A stretch of 64,000 nt of DNA from Oceanobacillus senegalensis. GTDB taxonomy: Bacteria > Bacillota > Bacilli > Bacillales > Amphibacillaceae. Below are positions 45,719-54,066 of the stretch, one piece after another. The position numbers and the translations under genes are program-made. The stretch is taken from assembly GCF_900176885.1 (NCBI RefSeq), contig NZ_LT839648.1:3126498-3190497 (forward strand), written 5' to 3'. Positions within the stretch are counted from its first letter, which is position 1; each line of letters begins with the position of its first letter. Below the pieces are notes generated by a model. That model ran no database searches. It saw nothing but the letters and a program-made list of their open reading frames with translations, and had not been told where the DNA came from.

Positions 45719-46270
45719 ATGGGAAATAACAATTATTTAGCCAATATTATTCGGGAAAGACGAGCTGTAAAAAATGGGTATACAAATAAAGAAGTAAAGG
45801 AAGAAACCATTCGGGAATTACTTGAAACTGCAATATGGGCACCTACACATGGCATGCGTCAACCTTGGAGGTTTATTTTTGTTGGTGCCGACCAATTACC
45901 AACATTTGCGAAAAAAGTTGCCTCCACCTACCCAGAGGAAAGACAACAAAACCGTGAAGACTATTTAAATGAGCCAAATGCCATTCTTGTTGTTGTCATG
46001 GAAGAAACGGACGTTCAAAAACAATGGGATGAAAATTTCGGTGCAACAGCATCCATGATTCAAAACTTCTGGCTACTCGCATGGGAAAAACAACTTGGTG
46101 TCGTGTGGAAGACTAATCCACACATATACGATCCAAAGGTAAAAGAAATACTAAACGTTGGAGATAATGAAAAAATTATAGGTTTTGTCCACTTGGGATA
46201 TTTTGAGGAAGCACCTGCCAAAAAGGATCGCATTTCTTTAGATGAGAAATTCTCAACGTTTAACGGATAG
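45719..46270 (+). CDS. Nitroreductase-family flavoprotein
   Basis: FMN-dependent NAD(P)H oxidoreductase, 183 residues. IIRERRAVKNGYTNKEV (flavin-phosphate Arg cluster), LLETAIWAPTHGMRQPWRFIF, FGATASMIQNFWLLAWEKQLGVVWKT, and VHLGYFEEAPAKKDR are the family blocks. Natural substrate unknown. ATG at 45719 after GGGAGGG. Followed by a strong terminator and the DnaA-box region. Confidence 0.87.
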   Translation: MGNNNYLANIIRERRAVKNGYTNKEVKEETIRELLETAIWAPTHGMRQPWRFIFVGADQLPTFAKKVASTYPEERQQNREDYLNEPNAILVVVMEETDVQKQWDENFGATASMIQNFWLLAWEKQLGVVWKTNPHIYDPKVKEILNVGDNEKIIGFVHLGYFEEAPAKKDRISLDEKFSTFNG

Positions 46271-46318
46271 AACAAAGACACAAGAACCCTTACTTTCTAA
46301 CTTCGTATCGTATTCACA

Positions 46319-46356
46319 AAAAGCCTAGATTCATTCTAGGCTTTTTTTCTTTTTAT
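46319..46356 (+). terminator. Terminator of the nitroreductase gene
   Basis: AAAGCCTAGA and TCTAGGCTTT form a perfect stem with loop TTCAT, followed by TTTTTCTTTTT. Confidence 0.88.
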
Positions 46357-46359
46357 GAT

Positions 46360-46369
46360 CAAACGTTTG
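46360..46369. repeat. ACAAACGTTTGAT motif copy (left of DnaA cluster)
   Basis: Palindrome CAAACGTTTG; on the minus strand the full 13-mer ACAAACGTTTGAT. Other exact copies are at 21427-21439, 43536-43548 and 46580-46592; one-mismatch copies lie near 1393 and 50455. Confidence 0.6.
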
Positions 46370-46453
46370 TTTAAATTTTTTTAATTGCAAAATGAAACAT
46401 TATTCTACACCAGGCTACAAGGATAACAACTCTAAAGCTGAGTTTTTTAAAAC

Positions 46454-46571
46454 ATATCCACATATCCACATTATTGTTAACAAGTAATTGTGGATATAAA
46501 CCTCCCTATTTATGACTGCTTTCGGAGTTATTAACAATAATACAAAATCTGTGGATAATACCTGTGTATAA
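46454..46571. promoter_or_regulatory. Cluster of five DnaA boxes
   Basis: ATATCCACA at 46454-46462 and 46462-46470 (plus), ATATCCACA on the minus strand at 46489-46497, perfect TTATCCACA on the minus strand at 46550-46558, and TTATACACA on the minus strand at 46563-46571. The first three differ from the DnaA consensus by one base at the first position, and the fifth differs by one base internally. No dnaA, dnaN or other origin gene is nearby, so it is unlikely to be oriC. Confidence 0.7.
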
Positions 46572-46580
46572 TTTCTAAAA

Positions 46581-46590
46581 CAAACGTTTG
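46581..46590. repeat. ACAAACGTTTGAT motif copy (right of DnaA cluster)
   Basis: Palindrome CAAACGTTTG inside AACAAACGTTTGATT, ten bases after the last DnaA box. Confidence 0.6.
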
Positions 46591-46717
46591 ATTTTTAAGA
46601 AATGAACTTCATTCGATAACTTTTTTAGCAGGTCATTTATAACAGAAGTAAATCAGTTTATCCGTTTCTCCCTTTTTTAATTCCCTTAACATTTTTGAAA
46701 AAATAATCAAATACCTC

Positions 46718-46746
46718 TTGACATTCATTTCAAACTATTCTAATAT
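46718..46746 (+). promoter_or_regulatory. Promoter of the trp operon
   Basis: Perfect TTGACA (46718-46723), 17-base spacer, TAATAT (46741-46746). Transcription would start near 46752, before the first T-box. Confidence 0.85.
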
Positions 46747-46784
46747 AACCATTAATAATTAAAATAAATGAAATAAAGCTTTGA

Positions 46785-47033
46785 CGAAGAAGAGTAATCT
46801 ATTTTGAACTCTAAAGAGAGCTGGTGGTTGGTGTAAACCAGCGTGGTCGAATAGATGAATGGACTTCCGAGCTCCAAACCGAACCATAATGCAGTAGGCT
46901 TTGGCGACTTGATCTCATCGTTATTTGAGATAAATACAAAGCATATGCTTTGTATTGTTAAAGATGAGCTGTTTTGAAGCTAATAAAGGTGGTACCGCGG
47001 TCCCTCGTCCTTTAAGGATGTGGGACCTTTTTA
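46785..47033 (+). promoter_or_regulatory. Tryptophan T-box 1
   Basis: Stem I contains AGAGAGCTGGTGG and the specifier region GAATGGACTTCCGAG, where TGG (46860-46862) is the tryptophan codon. T-box core AAGGTGGTACCGCGG at about 46986-47000, then a terminator GGTCCC/GGGACC followed by TTTTT. Uncharged tRNA-Trp would allow readthrough. A perfect ATACAAAGCATATGCTTTGTAT hairpin lies in the middle part. Confidence 0.93.
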
Positions 47034-47074
47034 TATGTAAAAAAATAAATTAAAATCGAGGAGTAAGAATAGTA

Positions 47075-47357
47075 AGCAATAATAAAAGCGTTATAGAGAG
47101 CTGGAGATGGTGGGATTCCAGCACGCCGGTTTTGCTGAATGGACTTACGAGAGGTTTCTTGAACCTAACAAGTAGGGAAACACGTTATTCCGACGTTACA
47201 CGGATAGGATATTGGATTACTTTTAAAGCACTTGGCAACGTTTTATAAACATCCTGTATCTGATTAGAGATGGAAGGTCTTACCTTTCAATCTGAGGTGG
47301 CACCGCGGCCCTTATCGCCCTCAATAAACACTATATGTGTTTATTGAGGGCTTTTTT
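47075..47357 (+). promoter_or_regulatory. Tryptophan T-box 2 (tandem)
   Basis: Second complete leader 40 bp after the first: AGAGAGCTGGAGATGG, specifier GCTGAATGGACTTACGAG with TGG at 47140-47142, T-box core GAGGTGGCACCGCGG at about 47294-47308, and a strong terminator, arms GCCCTCAATAAACAC and GTGTTTATTGAGGGC with TTTTTT. Confidence 0.93.
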
Positions 47358-47417
47358 AGTTTCTTAATACGATAATTTCCACTAATTAACTTTAATGAAT
47401 TTGAAAGGATGAACAAA

Positions 47418-48809
47418 ATGGCAGGAGATTCTTATAAACTCATGAAAATAGATGCTAAGTCCTTAACACCTACAAAAGTCTACAGACAACTCCAAGGCAA
47501 GAAGAAATTTTTACTTGAAAGTACCTTTCAGCATGAACAAAAAGGAAAATTCTCATTTATGGGATCAGACCCCTATCTAGAAATAATCGGAAATAACCAA
47601 ACAACCATGATAATGAATCATGATACAGGAGAAAAAAAGAAGATTGAACAAACTGCTCTAACTTATCTAAAAAGCCATTTACCTAAGTTGAATCTCGACA
47701 TTCCTCTTCCCTTCTATGGAGGTGCTATTGGATACGTCAGCTATGATGCGATTCGAGAATTCGAATTTATTGGTGAAATGTTACCAGATGAGCTAAATAT
47801 GCCAGATATACATTTTATGCTTTACCGAAACATCATTGTTTTCGACCATACAAATAAAGATATCTACTTAATTGTTATCAACACGAATCAACAATCAAAC
47901 GAAGAATTAGAAAATCGTCTAAGCCAATTAGTAACAGCTTTATTTGATACAACCAACGTTACATCAGGTGATAGTATTGTAAACTTTGAACCTGAAATAA
48001 CGAAAGATGCATTTATGGAAAAAGTAAAGATTGCAAAGGATTACATCCAAAGAGGGGACATTTTTCAAGTAGTGTTATCACAAAGAATGGCAGCCAAAAT
48101 GGATGGAAATCCCTTCTCCTTCTATCAAAAATTAAGCGAAGCAAATCCTTCCCCATATATGTTTTATATCGAATTTGGAGACTATTTACTGTTGGGCGCT
48201 TCACCTGAAAGCCTTGTGCAAACACAAGGGCGTGAAATCATTACCAATCCTATTGCAGGAACTAGACCACGTGGGACATCGAAAGTAGAAGATGAGCATT
48301 TAATGAAAGATCTGCTAGAGGATGAAAAGGAAATTGCTGAGCACCGTATGCTGGTAGACCTAAGTCGAAATGACCTTGGGCGTGTTTGTGAAATCGGAAG
48401 TATCACCATCCCTACTTACATGAAAATTGAAAAATACCAGCATGTGATGCATATCGTCTCTGAAGTAAAAGGAATATTGAAAAAGGATTATTCAAGCTTA
48501 GATGCATTAATTTCTTGTTTACCTGCAGGAACTGTTTCCGGGGCACCTAAAATTCGAGCAATGCAAATCATTAATGAACTAGAAGAGAAAAAACGTGGTG
48601 CGTATGCAGGAGGCATTGGTTTTATCAATTTTAATCACGATATCAATATCGCCCTTGCCATTCGCTCTCTTGTAGTAAAGGATAAGATGGCTTATTTGCA
48701 AGCTGGAGCAGGGATTGTCTTTGATTCGGATCCAGAAACAGAATACCAGGAAACACTTAATAAAGCTAAATCCTTAATGGAGGTGAATAAGTATGATCTT
48801 ATTAATTGA
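47418..48809 (+). CDS. trpE: Anthranilate synthase component I
   Basis: Converts chorismate plus ammonia to anthranilate. 463 residues with the chorismate-binding fold: AKDYIQRGDIFQVVLSQR, NPSPYMFYIEFGDYLLLGASPE, NPIAGTRPRG, DEKEIAEHRMLVDLSRNDLGRV, GTVSGAPKIRAM and AYAGGIGFI. LLESTFQHEQKGKFSFMGSDP near the start is the Trp feedback region. ATG at 47418 chosen because AAAGGA is eight bases upstream. First gene after the tandem T-boxes; its end overlaps trpG by 17 bases. Confidence 0.95.
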   Translation: MAGDSYKLMKIDAKSLTPTKVYRQLQGKKKFLLESTFQHEQKGKFSFMGSDPYLEIIGNNQTTMIMNHDTGEKKKIEQTALTYLKSHLPKLNLDIPLPFYGGAIGYVSYDAIREFEFIGEMLPDELNMPDIHFMLYRNIIVFDHTNKDIYLIVINTNQQSNEELENRLSQLVTALFDTTNVTSGDSIVNFEPEITKDAFMEKVKIAKDYIQRGDIFQVVLSQRMAAKMDGNPFSFYQKLSEANPSPYMFYIEFGDYLLLGASPESLVQTQGREIITNPIAGTRPRGTSKVEDEHLMKDLLEDEKEIAEHRMLVDLSRNDLGRVCEIGSITIPTYMKIEKYQHVMHIVSEVKGILKKDYSSLDALISCLPAGTVSGAPKIRAMQIINELEEKKRGAYAGGIGFINFNHDINIALAIRSLVVKDKMAYLQAGAGIVFDSDPETEYQETLNKAKSLMEVNKYDLIN

Positions 48810-49371
48810 TAACTACGATTCGTTCACTTATAACCTTTATCAATATTTTTCCGAGGAAGGGATCGAAGTTAGGGTAGTAAGAAATGACGTTATTACCATA
48901 GATGCTATAAAAGCTCTTAATCCAGATGCCATTCTAATTTCTCCAGGACCGGGATTACCTTATCAAGCTGGAATATGTATAGAAATGATTCAACAATTAT
49001 ATAAAGAAAAGCCTATTTTCGGTATTTGTTTAGGGCATCAAGCCATTGTAGAAGCTCTTGGTGGTTCACTAAGGCCAGCAAAAGATATTAAGCATGGAAA
49101 AACATCACTAATTTCTCATGATAGTCAAAGTGTCTTTCAGTTGTTGCCGAATCCAATTGAAGTCATGCGCTACCACTCCCATGTAGTTAATACCATCCCA
49201 GATGAATTAGAAGTAGTCGCCAAATCCATGGATGATAACGAAATTATGGCAATAAAACATAAGGAATACCCTATTTTTGGCGTTCAGTTTCATCCTGAAT
49301 CTATTGGTACGATAGCTGGAAAGCAAATTATTCATAACTTTTTAAGTGAGATAAAGGAGGATGCAAAATGA
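48793..49371 (+). CDS. trpG: Anthranilate synthase component II (glutamine amidotransferase)
   Basis: Glutaminase subunit, 192 residues. DNYDSFTYNLYQYF start, oxyanion ISPGPGLP, nucleophile Cys in FGICLGHQAI, and FGVQFHPESIGT with catalytic His/Glu. In Bacillaceae with one such gene it may also serve PabB in folate synthesis; this is possible but not shown. AGGTG lies ahead of the ATG within trpE; stop overlaps trpD (ATGA). Confidence 0.93.
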   Translation: MILLIDNYDSFTYNLYQYFSEEGIEVRVVRNDVITIDAIKALNPDAILISPGPGLPYQAGICIEMIQQLYKEKPIFGICLGHQAIVEALGGSLRPAKDIKHGKTSLISHDSQSVFQLLPNPIEVMRYHSHVVNTIPDELEVVAKSMDDNEIMAIKHKEYPIFGVQFHPESIGTIAGKQIIHNFLSEIKEDAK

Positions 49372-50393
49372 AAACCTATCTTGAAAAATTAATTAATCGT
49401 AATGACTTAACGTTAGATGAAATGAAAAATGCAACAGAGTATTGCTTATCCGCGGCTGCCACAGATGCTGAGATTGCTTCACTATTAACAGCTTTACAAG
49501 GGAAAGGGGAAACTGGTGAAGAGGTTGCTGGTATTGTTGAGGTCATTCGTTCCAGATCTACCTTCCAAACAAAGCCATTTCCTGATGCCATTGATAATTG
49601 TGGAACTGGTGGAGATAAATCATACAGTTTCAACATAAGTACCACCTCCGCCTTTGTCCTTGCTGGTGCAGGAATAACAGTTGCAAAGCATGGAAATCGC
49701 AGTATTACAAGTAAATCTGGTAGCGCAGATGTCCTTGAAGAATTAGGTGTTTCCTTATCACTGACTAAGGGTCATGTGGAAGAATTACTATACGAAAATA
49801 AAATAGCCTTTTTATTTGCACCAAATGTTCATGAAGCATTAAAACCATTCACCAAAGTAAGAAAGGATTTAGGCATTCGCACCATATTTAATGTTATTGG
49901 ACCATTAACCAATCCAATTGAATTAGATACACAGTTGCTCGGTGTATATAGCAAGGATTTACTACCAATGCTTGCTGAATCCCTAAAAACATTAGGTAGA
50001 CGACGTGCTGTTGTTGTAACTGGAGCTGGGAATGTGGATGAAGCTACACTATCCGGCGAAAATCATCTTATCGTACTAAATGAAGGAGAATTGACAGAAT
50101 TAACCATCACTCCTGAAGAGGTTGGATTACCGAGGTATTCTAAAGAAGATATTATGGGTGGTGATGCGAAAAGAAATGCTGAAATTCTGCTAAATGTATT
50201 AAACGGAAAGAAAGGTGCTTATTATGACACGGTTCTATTAAATGCGGGACTTGGTATTTTTACAAACGGAAAAGCGCAAACCATACAGAGTGGGATTGAG
50301 TTAGCACGAGAAAGCATTGAATCTGGAGCAGCTCTAGAAAAACTTCAACAACTCATTACATTCAGCCAAAAAATTCCTAGTGAGGTGTATTAA
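49368..50393 (+). CDS. trpD: Anthranilate phosphoribosyltransferase
   Basis: 341 residues. PRPP-binding DNCGTGGDKSYSFNISTTSAFVLAGAG, KHGNRSITSKSGSADVLEELG, and FAPNVHEALKPFTKVRKDLGIRTIFNVIGPLTNP are diagnostic. Start overlaps trpG by four bases. A second, short ATG-less gap of one base separates it from trpC. Confidence 0.95.
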   Translation: MKTYLEKLINRNDLTLDEMKNATEYCLSAAATDAEIASLLTALQGKGETGEEVAGIVEVIRSRSTFQTKPFPDAIDNCGTGGDKSYSFNISTTSAFVLAGAGITVAKHGNRSITSKSGSADVLEELGVSLSLTKGHVEELLYENKIAFLFAPNVHEALKPFTKVRKDLGIRTIFNVIGPLTNPIELDTQLLGVYSKDLLPMLAESLKTLGRRRAVVVTGAGNVDEATLSGENHLIVLNEGELTELTITPEEVGLPRYSKEDIMGGDAKRNAEILLNVLNGKKGAYYDTVLLNAGLGIFTNGKAQTIQSGIELARESIESGAALEKLQQLITFSQKIPSEVY

Positions 50394-50394
50394 A

Positions 50395-51177
50395 ATGACT
50401 ATTTTAGAAAAAATTTTACGTGAAAAAGAAAACGAAATAGAAAAATTATTCAATCAAACGTTTGAACAAACGAACCAAAAGGCAATTGTTCCTTTTAAAC
50501 AACGGGTTCTTTCTGCAGATTCAATTAGTATTATCTCGGAAATCAAGCGTTCCTCTCCCTCTAAAGGAGATATCGATATGACGGTAAACCCTGTAGAACA
50601 GGCAAAAAAATATGAAGCTTTAGGAGCTTCTGCCATTTCCGTATTAACGGACCAGGCATTCTTCAACGGAACGATGGATGACCTTCGTGCCGTTAGAAAT
50701 AATGTGAATCTACCAATATTATGTAAAGACTTCATTATTGATACTGTACAAATCGATCTTGCCAAAGCATCTGGGGCAAACATTATTTTATTAATTGTGG
50801 CCGCTCTAGAAGATAAGGACCTAGTAAACTTGTATGACTATGCAAAAAACTTAAATCTTGAAGTTCTAGTCGAAGTTCACAATGAAGAAGAGATGGAACG
50901 TGCCTTAAAACTAAATCCAGATATTATTGGCATTAATAATCGAAACTTAAAGACGTTCGAAGTGGATATTACAACAACAGAAAGACTAGCATCCATGGTC
51001 ACCAATCCTGATACCGTATTAATTAGTGAAAGTGGTATGAAAACGAAAGAGGACGTAACCCGTGCTCGAGATGCTGGTGCAAAAGCCATTTTAGTTGGTG
51101 AAACGCTCATGTGCGCTACTTCCCTTGAGACAACATTCGGAGAATTAAAGGTTCCCCTACAAAAAGGAGCTAAGTAA
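50395..51177 (+). CDS. trpC: Indole-3-glycerol phosphate synthase
   Basis: (beta/alpha)8 enzyme, 260 residues. SIISEIKRSSPSKGDI (catalytic Glu/Lys), YEALGASAISVLTDQAFFNGTMDDLRAVR, LPILCKDFIID, IGINNRNLKTFEVD and LISESGMKTKEDVTRA. ATG at 50395 after GAGGTG. A CAAACGTTTG palindrome lies inside its 5' coding part (50455-50464). Confidence 0.95.
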   Translation: MTILEKILREKENEIEKLFNQTFEQTNQKAIVPFKQRVLSADSISIISEIKRSSPSKGDIDMTVNPVEQAKKYEALGASAISVLTDQAFFNGTMDDLRAVRNNVNLPILCKDFIIDTVQIDLAKASGANIILLIVAALEDKDLVNLYDYAKNLNLEVLVEVHNEEEMERALKLNPDIIGINNRNLKTFEVDITTTERLASMVTNPDTVLISESGMKTKEDVTRARDAGAKAILVGETLMCATSLETTFGELKVPLQKGAK

Positions 51178-51179
51178 TC

Positions 51180-51818
51180 GTGCTCGTTAAAATTTGCGGA
51201 ATTCAAAACGTAGAGACAGCCGAGGCCGCTATTACATCCGGAGCTGATTTTATTGGTTTTGTTTTTGCTGATAGCAAGCGGAAAATCACTCCGGAGAAAG
51301 CAGCAAATATAGCTAAAGTTATCCCATCTTCCGTAAAGAAGGTCGGGGTATTCGTAAATGAAGAGGTAGATAGAATAAAAGCTATCGCACAACACGTGGG
51401 ATTAGATTATATCCAATTGCACGGGGATGAATCACCATCCATAGCAAAAGATCTTCCATATAAAATTATTAAGGCCTTTTCGGTGGACCCTAACAAGCTT
51501 CAAGACATTCAAGATTATCCATGCGATTATTATTTATTGGACAGTCCCAAAGGAAAATATCGTGGCGGAAATGGAAAAACCTTCGACTGGAGATTATTAG
51601 AAAAAGTCTCTCTTAGTTCAAAAAAAGTAATCTTAGCCGGTGGTTTATCTACCACAAACGTGGAGCAGGCAATCCAGCTCACCCAACCTATCGGAGTAGA
51701 TGTTTCTAGTGGCGTTGAAACAAATGGAAAAAAGGATCAACAAAAAATGATGGATTTTATAAAAGCAGCTAAAAAGACAAGAAAGGATGATTCCATTGGC
51801 AACATACACCATGCCTGA
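51180..51818 (+). CDS. trpF: Phosphoribosylanthranilate isomerase
   Basis: 212 residues. [11 protein letters not shown] (catalytic Cys), [48 protein letters not shown] (catalytic Asp) and [12 protein letters not shown] and [18 protein letters not shown] start with AAAAGGAGC upstream. Its end overlaps the chosen start of trpB by 23 bases. Confidence 0.95.
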   Translation: MLVKICGIQNVETAEAAITSGADFIGFVFADSKRKITPEKAANIAKVIPSSVKKVGVFVNEEVDRIKAIAQHVGLDYIQLHGDESPSIAKDLPYKIIKAFSVDPNKLQDIQDYPCDYYLLDSPKGKYRGGNGKTFDWRLLEKVSLSSKKVILAGGLSTTNVEQAIQLTQPIGVDVSSGVETNGKKDQQKMMDFIKAAKKTRKDDSIGNIHHA

Positions 51819-52992
51819 CAAAAAAGGGCGATACGGAAAATTTGGAGGACAATATGTACCAGAATTACTTATGCCGGCATTAATTGAATTAGAAAAAGCT
51901 TATGAGGAAGCTATTAATGATTCTTCCTTTACAGAAGAACTAAACTATTATTTAAAACAGTATATTGGTCGAGAAACACCTCTTTACTTTGCGGAACAGC
52001 TTACGAAACAAATTGGTGGACCTAAAATTTATTTAAAACGGGAAGATTTAAATCATACTGGTGCACACAAAATAAACAATACTATCGGCCAGGCACTACT
52101 AACACAAAGAATGGGTAAGAAAAAGGTTGTTGCGGAAACTGGTGCTGGTCAACATGGTGTGGCTACCGCAACAGTTTGCGCCCTTCTTGGACTGGAATGT
52201 ATCGTTTTCATGGGAGAGGAAGATATACGTCGTCAAAAATTAAACGTCTTCCGTATGGAACTATTAGGTGCTGAAGTTCGTGGTGTTGCACAGGGGAGTG
52301 GAACATTAAAGGATGCAACCAATGAAGCATTACGCTATTGGGTTGGTCATGTGAAAGATACCCATTATATTCTCGGCTCAGCTGTTGGACCACATCCATT
52401 TCCTAAAATCGTTCGTGATCTACAATCTGTTATCGGAAAAGAAACGAAAAAACAAATTTTAGAACAAACGGAAGCATTACCAAATGCCATTGTTGCGTGT
52501 GTTGGTGGTGGAAGTAATTCCATTGGTATGTTCCATCCATTTATCGAAGAGGAAAATGTAAGGTTATATGGGGTGGAGGCTGCTGGTATGGGAGTCAATA
52601 CGGATAATCATGCTGCTACCTTAACGAAAGGAAGTCTTGGAATTTTACATGGAACGTTATCCCACCTACTTCAAGATGAACATGGACAAATTGAAGAAGC
52701 CTTCTCCATCTCAGCAGGTCTTGACTATCCTGGTATCGGCCCAGAGCATAGTCACCTTCATGATACGAAACGGGTAACATATGTTCCAATTACGGATGAG
52801 CAAGCACTGGAAGCTTTTCAAATCTTATCCAAAACAGAAGGAATTATTCCTGCCTTAGAAAGTGCTCATGCCGTTGCATATGCGATGAAGCTAGCAAGAG
52901 AAATGGAACAGGATGAAACACTTATCATTTGTCTATCTGGACGTGGGGATAAAGATGTCGAACAAGTGAAAACCAGATTGGAGGAACAATAA
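51796..52992 (+). CDS. trpB: Tryptophan synthase beta chain
   Basis: PLP enzyme joining indole and serine, 398 residues. [38 protein letters not shown] with the Schiff-base Lys, [14 protein letters not shown], and [12 protein letters not shown] (phosphate loop). Start at TTG 51796, eight bases after AAAGGA; the earlier ATG 51787 overlaps that site. Works as alpha2beta2 with TrpA. Confidence 0.95.
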   Translation: MATYTMPDKKGRYGKFGGQYVPELLMPALIELEKAYEEAINDSSFTEELNYYLKQYIGRETPLYFAEQLTKQIGGPKIYLKREDLNHTGAHKINNTIGQALLTQRMGKKKVVAETGAGQHGVATATVCALLGLECIVFMGEEDIRRQKLNVFRMELLGAEVRGVAQGSGTLKDATNEALRYWVGHVKDTHYILGSAVGPHPFPKIVRDLQSVIGKETKKQILEQTEALPNAIVACVGGGSNSIGMFHPFIEEENVRLYGVEAAGMGVNTDNHAATLTKGSLGILHGTLSHLLQDEHGQIEEAFSISAGLDYPGIGPEHSHLHDTKRVTYVPITDEQALEAFQILSKTEGIIPALESAHAVAYAMKLAREMEQDETLIICLSGRGDKDVEQVKTRLEEQ

Positions 52993-52994
52993 CT

Positions 52995-53786
52995 ATGGGG
53001 AAACAGAAGTTAGAACAAACGTTACAAGAAAAGCAAGCAGCCAATCAAAACTTATTTGTACCATATATCATGGCTGGAGATGGCGGGCTTGATATCTTAG
53101 AGGACAGAATTAATTTTTTAGCAGAGAGTGGTGCTTCTGCTATCGAACTTGGAATCCCTTTTTCCGATCCAGTTGCTGATGGTCCAACCATTCAATCAGC
53201 CGGAACACGAGCTTTAGAGAATGGAACAACCTTAAAGGGAGTACTTAAAGTCTTAAAATCTTTTAAAGAGAAACGCTCCATCCCGATTATTTTAATGACC
53301 TATATGAATCCTATTTATATACATGGCGTAGATGAGTTTGCGAAGGATTGTGCTAATTCAGGTGTAGATGGCATCATCATTCCTGACCTACCTATGGAAG
53401 AAGAAACTCTTGTTTCTAACAGTCTATCTGAACAGGATATCGCATTTATTCGTCTAGCTGCAATGACAAGTCCAGAAGAAAGATTAATGGAAATTGCCAA
53501 ACGCTCAGAAGGTTTCCTTTATGCCGTTTCCGTAATGGGGACAACAGGAGCAAGAAAATCACACAGTGGTGAAGTACATCAATATTTGGAAACATTGAAA
53601 AAACATAGCTCTGTTCCTGTATTAGCGGGCTTTGGTGTTTCCAACGCGGAGCAAGCACATGAACTTAGCGAACATTGTAATGGTGTGATTGTTGGAAGTA
53701 AAATTGTTAATTTACTTTATAAAGGAAAATCGGATAATGTAAGAAAATTGATTAAAGATTGCATTAATGAAAGGATAAAAGCATAA
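52995..53786 (+). CDS. trpA: Tryptophan synthase alpha chain
   Basis: 263 residues. FVPYIMAGDGGLDI, AIELGIPFSDPVADGPTIQ (catalytic Glu and Asp), MTYMNPIYIHG, GIIIPDLPMEEE, and GFGVSNAEQAHEL. ATG at 52995 after GGAGGAAC. Ends the operon; no clear terminator was found in the next 90 bp. Confidence 0.95.
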   Translation: MGKQKLEQTLQEKQAANQNLFVPYIMAGDGGLDILEDRINFLAESGASAIELGIPFSDPVADGPTIQSAGTRALENGTTLKGVLKVLKSFKEKRSIPIILMTYMNPIYIHGVDEFAKDCANSGVDGIIIPDLPMEEETLVSNSLSEQDIAFIRLAAMTSPEERLMEIAKRSEGFLYAVSVMGTTGARKSHSGEVHQYLETLKKHSSVPVLAGFGVSNAEQAHELSEHCNGVIVGSKIVNLLYKGKSDNVRKLIKDCINERIKA

Positions 53787-53875
53787 TATTTTGAGTATTA
53801 TAGTTTCCAAAATTTTCAACCCGTTTATCTTTACTAAAAATTCCCAAATTGGTACGATTATTTTGTAATCTATTA

Positions 53876-53959
53876 GCACTTAGGGAACTATAATGGCTGA
53901 GAATAACAATGTTAATTGTCTAAACCCTTCCACCCCCGATAGTTCTCTAGGGTAAGTGC
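53876..53959 (+). promoter_or_regulatory. Candidate structured leader (riboswitch-like) of lipM-lipA
   Basis: Two perfect 7-bp helices are nested: GCACTTA (53876-53882) with TAAGTGC (53953-53959), and GAACTAT (53885-53891) with ATAGTTC (53939-53945); a small ACAAT/ATTGT hairpin sits inside. The loops contain GGCTGAGA, ACCCTT and TAGGGTAAGTG in the order of a TPP (THI) box, but the usual P3 and P5 helices are missing. The 3' strand of the outer helix is complementary to the downstream terminator arm. Confidence 0.55.
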
Positions 53960-54000
53960 AATCTTAATATTTAAACGTGTCATATTTTTTCTGTATACAG

Positions 54001-54044
54001 ACAACTGCACTAGTGAACTCGAGTGCAGTCGTTTGTAGTTTTGC
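54001..54044 (+). terminator. Possible leader terminator before lipM
   Basis: ACTGCACT (54004-54011) and AGTGCAGT (54022-54029) form an 8-bp stem with a 10-base loop, followed by the imperfect T-tract CGTTTGTAGTTTTG. TGCACT can alternatively pair with AGTGCA at 53955-53960. Confidence 0.5.
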
Positions 54045-54066
54045 TAACTTACGAGGAGGTGATTAC

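Noticed and set aside
46454..46571. Replication origin oriC
   Set aside because: DnaA boxes are present but dnaA, dnaN, rpmH and recF are not, and no long AT-rich unwinding region with the known spacing was evident.
46785..47357. Possible rRNA/tRNA-like structured RNAs
   Set aside because: The GGTGGTACCGCGG cores and terminators identify T-box leaders.
51367..51395. 172-codon minus-strand open frame spanning trpC/trpF (50877-51395)
   Set aside because: Antisense shadow of two well-supported trp genes with no ribosome site.
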